A DNA stretch of 64,000 nt from CAIYYO01 sp049299895 (GCA_049299895.1 JBAQYF010000009.1:60383-124382); one strand, 5' to 3'; positions 53,327 to 63,452 are shown, counted from the stretch's first letter. Notes: a model not told the origin generated them from the sequence alone. A program made the numbers and translations.

Positions 53327-54604
53327 ATGAGAAAGACAGTAAATGCTTGGGTTAAGATAATCTTTTTGTCTATCCTACTCCTTTCCTCATCATATGACGC
53401 ATTCTCGGCGGCGAGCATTGGCCTAAGCCCCGGGGCTGCCAAGTTCGAAGGCGTCCTGCGAAGCGGCTACTCCGAGAAGATAATCACTTTGAGCACTTCA
53501 AGCGAGGCCCCCCTAAACTGCGAGATAACGGCAACCGGCCCCGCAGAAAAATGGTTTTCTTACAGCGTTGACAAAAACTTCATTCTCAATCCAAGATCAC
53601 ATCAGGCCCTCAAGATAATGGTAGAACCTGCAGAAGACGCCCCGAACGGCGTATATGAAGGATACATTACCGTGATCATAAAACCCAACGCAAGCGTCTC
53701 AGGAGGAATGGGCTCCCAGATATCCACCGGAGTATCCCTGAAATATTCCGTGGAAGTAAGCGACCTGGAGAAAAAGCACTATACCGCTCCAAGCGTTTAC
53801 ATAACAAACGACGGGACAACTGAAGAAAGGATGCCTGTTGAATTCTCCGTAAGCCTGGAGAACGACGGGAACGTCAGGCTGACACCCCGGCTGAACATCG
53901 AGATACTAAGCGAGGACAAAACGGAAGTCCTGACAACATACGAATACTCAGACAAACTGATCCTCCCAACAACCCGGCAGGATTTCCTGATAAGCGTTCC
54001 ACACACGTTAACCATCGGCAAATACTGGGCCAGATTCACCGCGTACCTTGACGACCAGGTCGTCTCGGAAAGCGTTTTACCCCTTGAAATACTTGAGAGA
54101 GGATCCCTCAGGGTTAGAGGGACTCTTATACGCGTATCCCTCAACAAGATATGGGTGTATACCGGGGAGATAGTAGAGGTAAACGCATCATTCAAAAACG
54201 ACGGGGTAGTATCCACTCCGGTAGTATTCAAGGGCAAGGCTTTGCTCGACGGCTCGGTCGAAGGCCTGCTGGAGAGTGACGTAGTGGAAGCGGCTCCCGG
54301 TGAAACAGTAGACCTGACCGCGTATTTTACTCCCAAGAAACCGGGGAGATATTCCATAACCGGCAAGACGTCTTTTTCCAAGAAACAGTCGGCTGAAAAA
54401 TCATCAGTATTGAATGTCAGGGACATCAAGGAAAAACCTGCAGAACAGGTTGTTTCCACGGTGCCTGAAGCAAGCGGGGGGAGCATAGATACCAATAGCA
54501 TGCTGGTTGCGGCGGCAGTCCTTTTGGCTGCGGTAGTAATCGGCATGATACTTTGGAAAGCCAGGAAAAACCCCCCCAAGAATGATTCTGCAGATTCCAG
54601 ATAA
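53327..54604 (+). CDS. Exported beta-sandwich protein with C-terminal anchor (COG1470-like)
   Basis: 425 residues. Signal (IIFLSILLLSSSYDAFSA), N-terminal domain with LSPGAAKFEGVLRSGYSEKI and PNGVYEGYITVIIKP (a pattern seen in archaeal NEW3/COG1470-like surface proteins), then two more Ig-like domains (VEFSVSLENDGNVRLTP; VNASFKNDGVVSTPVVF), and a membrane helix near 385-405 with a basic tail. Only one Cys. Probably a partner or anchor for the preceding surface protein. Confidence 0.7.
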   Translation: MRKTVNAWVKIIFLSILLLSSSYDAFSAASIGLSPGAAKFEGVLRSGYSEKIITLSTSSEAPLNCEITATGPAEKWFSYSVDKNFILNPRSHQALKIMVEPAEDAPNGVYEGYITVIIKPNASVSGGMGSQISTGVSLKYSVEVSDLEKKHYTAPSVYITNDGTTEERMPVEFSVSLENDGNVRLTPRLNIEILSEDKTEVLTTYEYSDKLILPTTRQDFLISVPHTLTIGKYWARFTAYLDDQVVSESVLPLEILERGSLRVRGTLIRVSLNKIWVYTGEIVEVNASFKNDGVVSTPVVFKGKALLDGSVEGLLESDVVEAAPGETVDLTAYFTPKKPGRYSITGKTSFSKKQSAEKSSVLNVRDIKEKPAEQVVSTVPEASGGSIDTNSMLVAAAVLLAAVVIGMILWKARKNPPKNDSADSR

Positions 54605-54656
54605 GAGCGGTATACTCCTATTTATACGTTTTTATAGGTGTTCAAACTAATTTCTA

Positions 54657-56606
54657 ATGATGGTAACTAGATCCAGAAAGGCGCTCGCATGGGCTTTGCT
54701 GGTCCTCTCTCTTACCTTAAGCGTTAACTCTGTTCTGGAGCCTTTAGTCGAGGTGGTCAATACCGGGCCGCAGATAGTCTCGGTAAAAACTTATTCTATG
54801 TATCTTGACAACACAAATAACGTTCCTGCTACGTCTTTTGCAGCCCCGGACAAGAAGGCGGTATATGTCCAGATAAAGGTGCAGGACGATAACGGGTTTT
54901 CAGACGTCTCTCTTAGGGGGAATGTGAAGATAAAAATAGTTCTCTGGAACGGGACCGGGGAAACGGATTACCCCCGGTTCGGCTCATCCTATGTTGACGC
55001 ATCCTTTGAGTCCGGCTCAGGAATCGAGGCGACCTATAGGTATGCCTACATGATGGACAATAGCGACGAGACCCGCATGGGCAACGAAGTTTTGCCGTTG
55101 TTCTACCGTGTAAAAGTGCTGGTCTCCGACGGAGAGGCGAATGCGTCAAGCAACGTATCCTCAAACAACGCCGACTACGCCTATCAATGCTACATACCTC
55201 CAAGACCCCCTCTCCAGGTGCTATTTGACGTTTCTATAGACATTCCCTCAAACAAAAAAACAATACCTCCAGGAGACTCGTTCTACGCAGTCGTGGCCAT
55301 TACGAAGATGAGCCCCGAGGGCCTGGACGATATACAGATAGATTACGGAATAATCGACCCACTGAACAGGACCGTAGACCACTTCTCAGAGATGGTGGCA
55401 ATAAACACAACCATATACCGGGTGCCTGTTCTGTATCTTACGAACAGTTCCATGCCCGGGCGATATATCTTCCGTGTGACCGTATCCTATATGGGGACCC
55501 AGGCATGGAGCGAGGCTTTCTTTGACGTCATCCTCCCCGCGACAACTACGACCTATTCCACCCCGACCACCACCCGGGGCGTATCAAACGTAACGACAAC
55601 CACGCAGTCTTCGTCTACCTCCGGCGGCGGAGGGGGCCATACCGACCCCGAAGAACCGGCAGTTACACAAACCACCACTGTAGCAACAACCCTGCCAGTT
55701 GAACCCAGCCCGGAAGTTTCATTCTATGATTATCCCCCCGTAGTCCAGGCGTTTTCCGGGGACTCAAAGCCCATACTCATAATAGTGGAAAACACGGGCA
55801 ACGTGCTCCTAAACGACGTCACGGTATTCCTTGGCGGAGCACTCAACGTAGAAAAAGTCATACCAGCGAGCGTAGATCTCCTTGAGCCCGGTGCAAGGGC
55901 GGTTTTCATAATCGATGCCAGGATACCTGACAACCTTAACCCGGCAGACTATAATACGGTAGTAAAAATAATATCCCAAGACGCGGTGGACGAGCGCTCG
56001 ATGAAATTCGTGGTGCTCCCAAGACCGGCGGAAACGGCGAAAACCTTAAACATGGAGGCCGACGACATAAACAAGCTTGCAGACGACGTCTGGAGCGAAG
56101 CCATAAAGACCGGCATGAGAGAGGACGACGTGCGACTGTCTGAGATATTCGAACTGCTGAGTTCCTCCAAAGACAAGATAAACCGGGCCCGGGAAGACAT
56201 ATCCGGCAGGAGGTACATTGACGGCAAAGAAACAATGGATTCGGCAAAGACCGACATTGAAAACAGCGTGCTTAAACTTGCAGGCATAAAATCGGAAAAA
56301 TCATCCGAACCAAACGTTGTCTTCGTCCCGGTGGAAGCGTCCACACCCCTGTCGCCTACATGGATCGCCGGAGTGATTATAGCATGCCTGGCCATCATAC
56401 TGGTGGGCTACGACCTCTTCATGAAGAAACGGAAAGGCAGAAGGCTTGAGGAATTATACGACCTGAGAATGACAAAAGACCTTATATTCGGTCACATGAA
56501 CGCCAGAAAGGGACACAAGACAAGCATTGCAGGATCATCCGATTCAGGCGATAAAAGGGGGGATAACAAGGAAACTCTTAAAACAATAAAGGAAAAAACC
56601 AAATAA
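54657..56606 (+). CDS. Large surface protein with Thr/Gly linker and cytosolic tail
   Basis: 649 residues. N-terminal membrane or signal segment (ALAWALLVLSLTLSVNS), two beta-rich domains, a Thr/Gly/Ser linker (about 300-345), an Ig-like domain (SFYDYPPVVQAFSGDSKPIL), helical segments, a membrane helix (WIAGVIIACLAIILVGYDLF) and about 70 cytosolic residues rich in Lys/Arg. Three bases before the MinD-type genes, so its cytosolic tail could contact them. CTATTTATACG near 54614-54624 may be a TATA box. Confidence 0.7.
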   Translation: MMVTRSRKALAWALLVLSLTLSVNSVLEPLVEVVNTGPQIVSVKTYSMYLDNTNNVPATSFAAPDKKAVYVQIKVQDDNGFSDVSLRGNVKIKIVLWNGTGETDYPRFGSSYVDASFESGSGIEATYRYAYMMDNSDETRMGNEVLPLFYRVKVLVSDGEANASSNVSSNNADYAYQCYIPPRPPLQVLFDVSIDIPSNKKTIPPGDSFYAVVAITKMSPEGLDDIQIDYGIIDPLNRTVDHFSEMVAINTTIYRVPVLYLTNSSMPGRYIFRVTVSYMGTQAWSEAFFDVILPATTTTYSTPTTTRGVSNVTTTTQSSSTSGGGGGHTDPEEPAVTQTTTVATTLPVEPSPEVSFYDYPPVVQAFSGDSKPILIIVENTGNVLLNDVTVFLGGALNVEKVIPASVDLLEPGARAVFIIDARIPDNLNPADYNTVVKIISQDAVDERSMKFVVLPRPAETAKTLNMEADDINKLADDVWSEAIKTGMREDDVRLSEIFELLSSSKDKINRAREDISGRRYIDGKETMDSAKTDIENSVLKLAGIKSEKSSEPNVVFVPVEASTPLSPTWIAGVIIACLAIILVGYDLFMKKRKGRRLEELYDLRMTKDLIFGHMNARKGHKTSIAGSSDSGDKRGDNKETLKTIKEKTK

Positions 56607-56609
56607 AAG

Positions 56610-57359
56610 ATGTCTGAGGGAGACGGTAAGGTAATCGGCTTTATATCCGTTAAAGGAGGCGTGGGAAAGACCACCACTGTGTCCAACCTCGGCGTAATAC
56701 TGACTAAGGAACACAAGCTATCCTGCGTAGCGGTAGACTGCAACGCCGGCGTGCCAAACCTCGGCCTGCACCTGCACACGGCTGACGCGGAAAATACATT
56801 ACAGGACGCCATAGCAAAAGTAGGCGCAACGCTCCCGGATGCAGTCCGCATACACTCTTCAGGTCTGCACGTAATTCCCGGTTCCATGTCCAAGACCCGG
56901 ATAAAACCCGGAGAACTTCTTGCATGGACAAACAATCATATCAAAAAATACGACCTGGTACTATTGGATTCACCCCCCGGGGCAGGAAACGAGCCCCTTG
57001 AAATAATCGAGTGCAGCGATGCCCTGATAATAATAAGCAGCCTTGATTTCCCGTCTGTTTCCGCAGCCATCAAATCCGTCAAACTAGCAGAAGAAAAAGA
57101 GAAAACCGTTCTAGGCATCGTTCTAAACCGGGTGAGAGGCGCCGGAGACGAACTAAACGTCAAAGACGTGAAAGAAATAATATCCGCCCCCATAATAGGA
57201 ACGATACCCGAGGATTACAAAGTCCCTGAAGCAATTTCAAGGAACATGCCGGTCGTATTGTATGCTCCAAATTCTCCGGCAGGCAAGGCTTACAGGCAGC
57301 TTGCGGCAAATCTAATGGAAACGGATATCCTAAAGGACATGGGACGAGGCAGCGCATGA
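56610..57359 (+). CDS. MinD/ParA-type ATPase, first of tandem pair
   Basis: 249 residues. Deviant Walker A SVKGGVGKTTTVSNLG, DSPPGAGNEPLEII (Walker B region), ending helix SPAGKAYRQLAANL. The switch I region reads VDCNAGVPNLGLHL instead of the usual VDADIGMANLG. Such ATPases place division, pilus or archaellum machines by membrane cycling. ATGA overlap with the second copy. No terminal membrane-targeting helix as clear as in bacterial MinD. Confidence 0.82.
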   Translation: MSEGDGKVIGFISVKGGVGKTTTVSNLGVILTKEHKLSCVAVDCNAGVPNLGLHLHTADAENTLQDAIAKVGATLPDAVRIHSSGLHVIPGSMSKTRIKPGELLAWTNNHIKKYDLVLLDSPPGAGNEPLEIIECSDALIIISSLDFPSVSAAIKSVKLAEEKEKTVLGIVLNRVRGAGDELNVKDVKEIISAPIIGTIPEDYKVPEAISRNMPVVLYAPNSPAGKAYRQLAANLMETDILKDMGRGSA

Positions 57360-58177
57360 CGCCTCCAGAAACCCCCGCGGGAGAAAACAAGGCCCGGATA
57401 ATCTCCGTCATCTCGGTCAAAGGAGGAGTGGGAAAAACTACCGTGGCATCGAACCTTGGAGTACTCATGAGCCGCGCATACAATCTCAAAACGCTTATAA
57501 TCGACTGCGACTATGACATGCCATGCCTTGGATTCCACCTGAACCTGATAGATCCCGACATCACCCTGCATGATGCTCTCGGCGGAAGATTCCCTCTCGA
57601 TTCCGCAATACACGTGCACACAGACTCAGGTCTGAATGCAATTATAGGCTCATTATCCTCAGAGCCGATCAACGCGGGCGAGATGGAAAACGCAATAAAA
57701 CAACTATCCGGAAAATATGACCTGATACTCCTCGATACGACCCCTTCTCTGGACAGCAACCTAAAAAACATAATCTCCCTATCCGACGAGATACTCCTGA
57801 TAAGCAGCCCCGACTTCCCAAGCATAAGCGGAAGCCTTAAAGCAATCAAAGAAGCCGCCGAATGCGGAGTCAAAGTAAGGGGCATAGTATTAAACAGGGT
57901 CAGGAAAAAGAGATACGAACTGGACCTCCAGGAAATAGAGGAAACACTGGGCACCAAGGTAATCTCCTCCATACCAGAAGACCCCAAGGTATACGAAGCC
58001 CTGTCGCAGAAAAAACCGGTATTTTTGTACGCGCCTAATTCACCCTCCGGAAAAGAACTAAAAAAACTTGCAGGAATACTGATAGAAAACCAGGCACCCA
58101 AAAAGATCAAACCCTCCAGGATAAGAGCCCTAGCCCTCAGGATCAATAAAACGGCGAATTATCCCCTGTTTAAATAA
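57356..58177 (+). CDS. MinD/ParA-type ATPase, second of tandem pair
   Basis: 273 residues. SVKGGVGKTTVASNLGVL, IDCDYDMPCLGFHL, LIDTTPS-type LLDTTPSLDSNL, and SSPDFPSISGSLKAIK. About as related to its neighbour as separate paralogues; the pair may form a heterodimer. The C-terminus is basic (KKIKPSRIRALALRINKTAN), a possible amphipathic membrane helix. Last gene of the surface operon. Confidence 0.82.
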   Translation: MTPPETPAGENKARIISVISVKGGVGKTTVASNLGVLMSRAYNLKTLIIDCDYDMPCLGFHLNLIDPDITLHDALGGRFPLDSAIHVHTDSGLNAIIGSLSSEPINAGEMENAIKQLSGKYDLILLDTTPSLDSNLKNIISLSDEILLISSPDFPSISGSLKAIKEAAECGVKVRGIVLNRVRKKRYELDLQEIEETLGTKVISSIPEDPKVYEALSQKKPVFLYAPNSPSGKELKKLAGILIENQAPKKIKPSRIRALALRINKTANYPLFK

Positions 58178-58375
58178 GATTTCTGTTGAATTAAGGCCGG
58201 ATAATTCCTGCATGATTGGTTGCAGTCGGCACTCTCCCCCGGAGGGATACTTTTTATTCTGCTTTATGCGGGACGGGCCAAATCGAGAGCCGGATAGCGC
58301 CCGGGCTTAAATTGCGTTTTCTTGCTTTTTTTTTTAGAATTAAAATTCTCCAGATACCTAATTCTTTTACGAAAG

Positions 58376-60688
58376 ATGGCTGAATACTACAGAAAGATAA
58401 CGGACAAGGTTTCAGAAATAAGAATAACCGAAGCAGGAGACCGCGATCTGGAAAGAATCTGCAGGGAAAGAGCCCTTGGCTTAAGCCTTGAAGAGATAAA
58501 AAAAGTCGCAGCCTATTTCAGAAAAGAGAGCAGGAACCCAACAGACGTAGAATTGGAAGCACTCGCCCAGTCATGGAGCGAACACTGCTGCTACAAGACC
58601 AGCAGGCCCATACTGGAAAGAACCGTTCTAAAAACAGACACCCCCAAAGACATCTGCATAGTCTCGGAAGACGCCGCAGTCATAGACTTCGATAAAGAAC
58701 ACGGCTACGTCGTAGCGCTCGAATCGCACAACCACCCCTCCGCACTGGACCCGTACGGGGGCGCAGCGACCGGCATCGGAGGAATACTAAGAGACGTCGT
58801 CTGCATGGGCGGACAACCCATAGCGCTCATAGACCCGATATTCTTCGGCCCCCTCGACTATCCGGAAGAAAAATTACCTGCAGGCACGAAACACCCAAGA
58901 TACCTATTTTCCGGCGTTGTCTCCGGGATTGCAGCATACGGCAACAGGGTGGGGATACCTACTGTTTCAGGCCTTGTCGAATTCGACGAATCATATGTAG
59001 GAAACTGCCTAGTCAACGTAGGATGCATAGGCTTCATGAGAAAAGACAAGATAGCCAGGAGCATAGCCGGAAACGTAGGAGACGTTTACATAGTCGCTGG
59101 CGGGAAGACCGGACGAGACGGGATACACGGAGTAACTTTCGCATCCGCAGAATTAGGTGAAGAAAGCGAATCAGACATCCCTGCCGTACAACTGGGCTAC
59201 GCCATCATGAAAGAACCATTGATGCACGCCTGCCTGGACGTAAACGAAAAAGGCCTGCTAACCGGGATGAAAGACTTCGGAGGAGGCGGCCTATCATGCG
59301 TATCTGCCGAGATGGCATACTCAGGAGGAAAAGGGGCAACAGTATTCCTCGACAAAGTCCCACTGAAACAGGACAACCTTGCCCCCTGGGAGATATGGGT
59401 ATCGGAATCGCAGGAACGCATGATGCTCTCGGTAAAACCAGATAACGCAGAAAAAGTCCTTGCCATATTCGACTACTGGGACGTACCTGCGGCGATAGTG
59501 GGAACAGTCGACGGCTCAAAAAGGATAAAAGCAGTCTACAAAGGAATGACAGTCCTCGACCTGGACCTGGAATTCCTGATAAAAGGCGTACGCTACGAGC
59601 GGCCCTATACTGTTAAAGAGCTTATAGAAAAAGACGTCGAGCACAAGATGCCGGACCTGAAAGAAGCGGCGCTAAAGGTCATGCATTCGCCCCGCGTGGG
59701 AAGCAAGGAATCGGTCATAAGAAGATACGACCACGAAGTGCGCGGGAACACAATACTAAAACCCATGCAGGGAGTCATCGGAAAACAAAGCCACGGGGAC
59801 GCGGCCGTTATCAAACCTCTGCAGGACAGCTTCCGGGGCCTTGCCATCACATGCGCCGTCAACCCGAAATACTGCAAGATAGATGCATACTGGGGGGCCA
59901 TGAACGCGATGGACGAAACCGTCAGGAACCTTGTCGCAGTGAATGCAAGACCCCACACCGTCGCCGACTGCCTGAATTACGCCAACCCCGAGAAGCCAGA
60001 AAGACTGGGGGAACTGATCAGGGCATGCGACGCGCTGCGGGAAGCTGCGAACGCCTTCTGCACGCCGTTCGTCTCAGGGAACGTAAGCCTCTACAACGAA
60101 GGAGCGATGGGTCCCGCGGCTCCGACCCCGACGATCCTCGGGGTAGGGATAGTAAAGGACGTACGCAAAGCGATAACAACAGACCTGAAATATGAAGGAA
60201 ACCTTCTCTACATAATCGGCGAAACCAAAAAGGAACTCGCAGGATCAGAGTATTACAACGTCATGGGATACCTTGGTGGATATGTTCCAAAAGCGGACGT
60301 GAATAAAACAAAAGAACACATGGAGCAGCTTCTATACGCGATGGACCACTCTCTCGTGAGAAGCTGCCACGACCTATCGGAAGGCGGGCTGCTCGCATCC
60401 GCCGCAGAGATGGCCTTCGGAGGAGACCTAGGGATAGCGATCGATTTAGCCCCTTTAGGGGATATGCGCACGGATCACAAGCTCTTCTCCGAATCGAACG
60501 GCCGCTGGCTCGTCGAAGTGGAATCAAAAGACCGCGAGAAATTCGAGAAGGCATTACCGGAAGCAAAGAAGATAGGCCGCGTACTGAAAGACAAAGTGAT
60601 CAAGATACGCGACGGACCAATAGAGGTGTCATTGCCCCTGCCGGAACTACGAGAGAAGTGGGAAACAGCGGTGGAGGCCGAAAAGTGA
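58376..60688 (+). CDS. purL: Phosphoribosylformylglycinamidine synthase, PurL
   Basis: 770 residues from ATG 58376, after a T-run and AT-rich leader. The small PurL type of the PurLQS system: SWSEHCCYKTSRPIL, ESHNHPSALDPYGGAATGIGG, GPLDYPEEKLPAGTKHPRYL, KDFGGGGLSCVSAEMAYSGG, CHDLSEGGLLASAAEMAFGG. Converts FGAR to FGAM with ATP and PurQ-derived ammonia. The purS gene is not in the window. Overlaps purQ by four bases. Confidence 0.95.
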   Translation: MAEYYRKITDKVSEIRITEAGDRDLERICRERALGLSLEEIKKVAAYFRKESRNPTDVELEALAQSWSEHCCYKTSRPILERTVLKTDTPKDICIVSEDAAVIDFDKEHGYVVALESHNHPSALDPYGGAATGIGGILRDVVCMGGQPIALIDPIFFGPLDYPEEKLPAGTKHPRYLFSGVVSGIAAYGNRVGIPTVSGLVEFDESYVGNCLVNVGCIGFMRKDKIARSIAGNVGDVYIVAGGKTGRDGIHGVTFASAELGEESESDIPAVQLGYAIMKEPLMHACLDVNEKGLLTGMKDFGGGGLSCVSAEMAYSGGKGATVFLDKVPLKQDNLAPWEIWVSESQERMMLSVKPDNAEKVLAIFDYWDVPAAIVGTVDGSKRIKAVYKGMTVLDLDLEFLIKGVRYERPYTVKELIEKDVEHKMPDLKEAALKVMHSPRVGSKESVIRRYDHEVRGNTILKPMQGVIGKQSHGDAAVIKPLQDSFRGLAITCAVNPKYCKIDAYWGAMNAMDETVRNLVAVNARPHTVADCLNYANPEKPERLGELIRACDALREAANAFCTPFVSGNVSLYNEGAMGPAAPTPTILGVGIVKDVRKAITTDLKYEGNLLYIIGETKKELAGSEYYNVMGYLGGYVPKADVNKTKEHMEQLLYAMDHSLVRSCHDLSEGGLLASAAEMAFGGDLGIAIDLAPLGDMRTDHKLFSESNGRWLVEVESKDREKFEKALPEAKKIGRVLKDKVIKIRDGPIEVSLPLPELREKWETAVEAEK

Positions 60689-61497
60689 ACAAAGCATGCG
60701 TACTGATCATAGAAGGGACCAACTGCGAAGAAGAGATGAAGACTGCGCTCAACAAAGTAGGCATTGAAGCCGAGATCGTCCATCTGAAACAATTGACAGG
60801 AGACGTCCCCAAAGAAAGATGCAGAAAGCTCTCAGACTACGAGATACTCATGCTCCCTGGCGGATGGTCCGCAGGAGACTACGTACGCGCAGGCGCGATA
60901 TTCGCGGCAAGGATCAAGAGCAAACTCATGCCCGAATTAAAAGAATTCGTAGACAACGGGTACCTGGTAGGCGGGATATGCAACGGATTCCAGATACTGA
61001 CGGAACTCGCGCTCCTCCCGGCATTCAAGGGAATACCCGATCAACCCGATGCTGTATTGACGAACAACGCCAACACAAAATTCCAGTGCCGTCCAACATA
61101 CCTGAGGCACGAGAACAAATGCGCATTCACAGGAAAGATCGGCAGAGGACAGGTCCTGCAGATCCCCGTCGCCCACGGAGAAGGTAGGCTCACATTCGGA
61201 GAAAAAGACAAAGAGATGCTCCAGCAGCTCACGGACAACAAACAGATAGTATTTCGCTACTGCAGGTCCGATGGCAAAAGCGCAGCAGGAGAATTTCCGT
61301 GGAACCCGAACGGAAGCCTGTCGGACATCGCAGGCATATGCAACCCGGAAGGAAACGTCCTCGGCATGATGCCCCACCCCGAAAGGGTCATGGAGAAAAT
61401 ACAGAACGCGGACTGGACAAGGACCGGAGCAAGCGGACCGGGAGACGGGAAGATACTATTCGAGAGCATAGCGGAGTATGCGAGAAAGAAAGGTTGA
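60685..61497 (+). CDS. purQ: Phosphoribosylformylglycinamidine synthase, PurQ
   Basis: 270 residues from GTG 60685, overlapping the purL stop (GTGA); an upstream ATG would overlap by 31 bases. Class I glutaminase: LMLPGGWSAGDYVRAGA, GGICNGFQILTEL (Cys), and MMPHPERVMEK (His, Glu). Its 3' end is duplicated in decayed form at 63154-63286, beyond the Fic gene. Confidence 0.95.
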   Translation: MNKACVLIIEGTNCEEEMKTALNKVGIEAEIVHLKQLTGDVPKERCRKLSDYEILMLPGGWSAGDYVRAGAIFAARIKSKLMPELKEFVDNGYLVGGICNGFQILTELALLPAFKGIPDQPDAVLTNNANTKFQCRPTYLRHENKCAFTGKIGRGQVLQIPVAHGEGRLTFGEKDKEMLQQLTDNKQIVFRYCRSDGKSAAGEFPWNPNGSLSDIAGICNPEGNVLGMMPHPERVMEKIQNADWTRTGASGPGDGKILFESIAEYARKKG

Positions 61498-61836
61498 AGG
61501 GATCAGGCGATCTTACCTATTGTCCCTTGGACTGCTTATTCAAGTGGGATGGTGTAAATCGCAAGCAGGTCATATCATGCGCTTTTTAGATAGCATACCC
61601 CAATCAAGCTGTTCCTGCGATTATAGCCGTGGCCATAAATATCTAGACCATATCGGCCACGAATATATTCGAGGGTAGTTAGTTTACGGGGAAAAAATCA
61701 AGAGATATATACCCTCGACTATATCTACCAATTATCTACCAAAAACTACTGGATTGGTATTTATTCTTATATTACCAATTATCTACCAAAATGTAACGAT
61801 TCGTTAGAAACATTTTAGTAATCTGATTATCTGCTT
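61498..61836. other. Gene-free region with inverted repeats before fic
   Basis: No gene. Inverted repeats 61628-61634/61655-61661 (CGTGGCC/GGCCACG) and 61669-61677/61710-61718 (TCGAGGGTA/TACCCTCGA), then the TACCAATTATCTACC repeats. Probably the regulatory region of fic and the left boundary of an inserted cassette. Confidence 0.45.
61725..61791 (+). repeat. TACCAATTATCTACCAAAA repeats upstream of fic
   Basis: A 35-base unit at 61725-61759 and a shorter copy of its core at 61773-61791. The 35-base unit recurs downstream of fic with one mismatch (63453-63487). The unit has internal CTACCA repeats and an inverted TTGGTA. Confidence 0.85.
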
Positions 61837-63138
61837 ATGAAAATTCCCGGGAAACCGCCTAAAATCGACAAAATACCCGGTCAGGAAAACAGCAAAATCT
61901 TTGCGCTTTTAGAGAATAAAGAGGTCCTGGCATCGATCATAGAATATAACAAAAGATACCTTCACTGGGATGAACTAAAATACAAAAAACTCCCGGAAAA
62001 CCTTAAGCCGGAGCCGATATGGGTCCTGATGAAAATGTTCCGGCAACAACAGTCCCGTTTTGTGAAGTTCAACAGATGGACCTTTTCGTACGTGCTGCTG
62101 GACGAGACCCTGCGTAAATTGCACCTGCTGGATACAGGGGCGGCAGGCCATCTTGAGACCGGGCTTGAAGCCGTTAACACAGAAGGCAGGGATCGATATA
62201 TTATAAGTTCTTTGATGGAAGAAGCGATAGCCAGCAGTCAGCTTGAAGGCGCGGCAACGACGAGGAAAATCGCCAAAGAGATGCTTCGATTACGGAAAAA
62301 GCCGGGGAACTACTCGGAACATATGATATTGAACGGCTATAATACTCTGGAAAAAATCGTAAAGATGAAGAACAAGGAGATTACTCCTGAAATCATCCTC
62401 CAAATACAGAACGAAATAACAAAAGACACGCTAAAAGACAAAAACGATTCAGGCAGATTCCGGGACAATAATGACATAGTTGTCGGGGACCCGCTTGAGG
62501 TGGAAAAAATATATCACCGCCCGCCAGACTACAAGCAGGTCCCGGAGCTGATGGATGAATTCTGCAGATTTGCAAGCAACGACGATCATACCTTCATACA
62601 CCCGGTAGTCAAGGGCATAATGCTGCATTTTCTCATCGGGTACATACACCCGTTCAACGACGGCAACGGAAGAACTGCCCGAAGCGTTTTTTACTGGTAT
62701 CTATTATCCCGGGGATACTGGCTGTTTGAATTCATGTCAGTCTCAAGGATCCTGCTTAAATCGAAAAGAAAATACGCCCTCGCATACCTGTATACCGAAA
62801 CAGACGAGAACGACCTGACCTATTTTATCAATTACAACCTATCAGCGATAGAGGAAGCATTGAACGACATGGAAGAATACATCGCACGCAAACAAAAGGA
62901 GCAGATAGAGGCGATGAAACTCCTGCAGGGGATAAAAGACATCAACTTAAGGCAGGCAGAGATACTAAAGGACTTCATGAAACACCCGGGAAAACCATTC
63001 AGCATAGGCGAGATCATGACAACATACGGGACCGCATACGATACAGCCAGAAACGACCTGCTGCATTTAACCCGGATCGGCCGATTGAAGAAGACAAAAG
63101 CAAAAAAGAAATACCTATTCCAACTGATCTCCGGATGA
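61837..63138 (+). CDS. Fic-domain adenylyltransferase with wHTH
   Basis: 433 residues. The Fic catalytic loop is IHPFNDGNGRTAR, with His and Asp intact; upstream, ASSQLEGAATTRK is the inhibitory helix motif (S-x-x-x-E-G) of self-inhibited class II Fic proteins. The C-terminal 60 residues form a winged helix (FMKHPGKPFSIGEIMTTYG, TARNDLLHLTRIGRL). Usual action is transfer of AMP to protein hydroxyls. No antitoxin gene lies beside it. Upstream repeats may be its own binding sites. Confidence 0.88.
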   Translation: MKIPGKPPKIDKIPGQENSKIFALLENKEVLASIIEYNKRYLHWDELKYKKLPENLKPEPIWVLMKMFRQQQSRFVKFNRWTFSYVLLDETLRKLHLLDTGAAGHLETGLEAVNTEGRDRYIISSLMEEAIASSQLEGAATTRKIAKEMLRLRKKPGNYSEHMILNGYNTLEKIVKMKNKEITPEIILQIQNEITKDTLKDKNDSGRFRDNNDIVVGDPLEVEKIYHRPPDYKQVPELMDEFCRFASNDDHTFIHPVVKGIMLHFLIGYIHPFNDGNGRTARSVFYWYLLSRGYWLFEFMSVSRILLKSKRKYALAYLYTETDENDLTYFINYNLSAIEEALNDMEEYIARKQKEQIEAMKLLQGIKDINLRQAEILKDFMKHPGKPFSIGEIMTTYGTAYDTARNDLLHLTRIGRLKKTKAKKKYLFQLISG

Positions 63139-63153
63139 ATTACAATTCCTGCG

Positions 63154-63286
63154 GGCATGACGCCGCCCCTGGGCGTGTGATGGAGAGGATACAGAACGCT
63201 GACTGAACGAGAACGGGAGCGAACGGATCTGGCGACGGAAGATACTATTCAATAGCGTCGCGGAGTATGCGAGGAAGAAGGGGTAA
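63154..63286 (+). pseudogene. Decayed copy of the purQ 3' end
   Basis: Aligns with purQ 61363-61497 along its whole 133 bases: ATACAGAACGC, GAAGATACTATTC, GCGGAGTATGCGAG and the final stop all match in order. Roughly three quarters identical by eye, with an in-frame TGA and indels. Sixteen bases after the fic stop. It marks insertion or duplication at the purQ end. Confidence 0.85.
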
Positions 63287-63353
63287 ACTCATACTGAACC
63301 CTCTTCTTTTATAGTCGAGGATGAAATTGCTAGATATTTTCCTCCTCAAAACT

Positions 63354-63436
63354 AGTGTAGGAGATAAATATTCTTTCACGAAAAAGTCAAGATGCCCGCC
63401 GGGCATGTCCTGGAGGGACAAGTTATCTCCTACACT
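63354..63436. other. Branched inverted-repeat element, possible RNA
   Basis: Perfect 14-base terminal pairing (AGTGTAGGAGATAA with TTATCTCCTACACT) encloses two hairpins, ATGCCCG/CGGGCAT (63392-63406) and TGTCC/GGACA (63406-63420). Compact three-way-junction design like the 71-bp repeat at 1591. Could be a non-coding RNA or MITE-like element. No known family recognised. Confidence 0.6.
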
Positions 63437-63452
63437 ATAATTATTAAACTAC

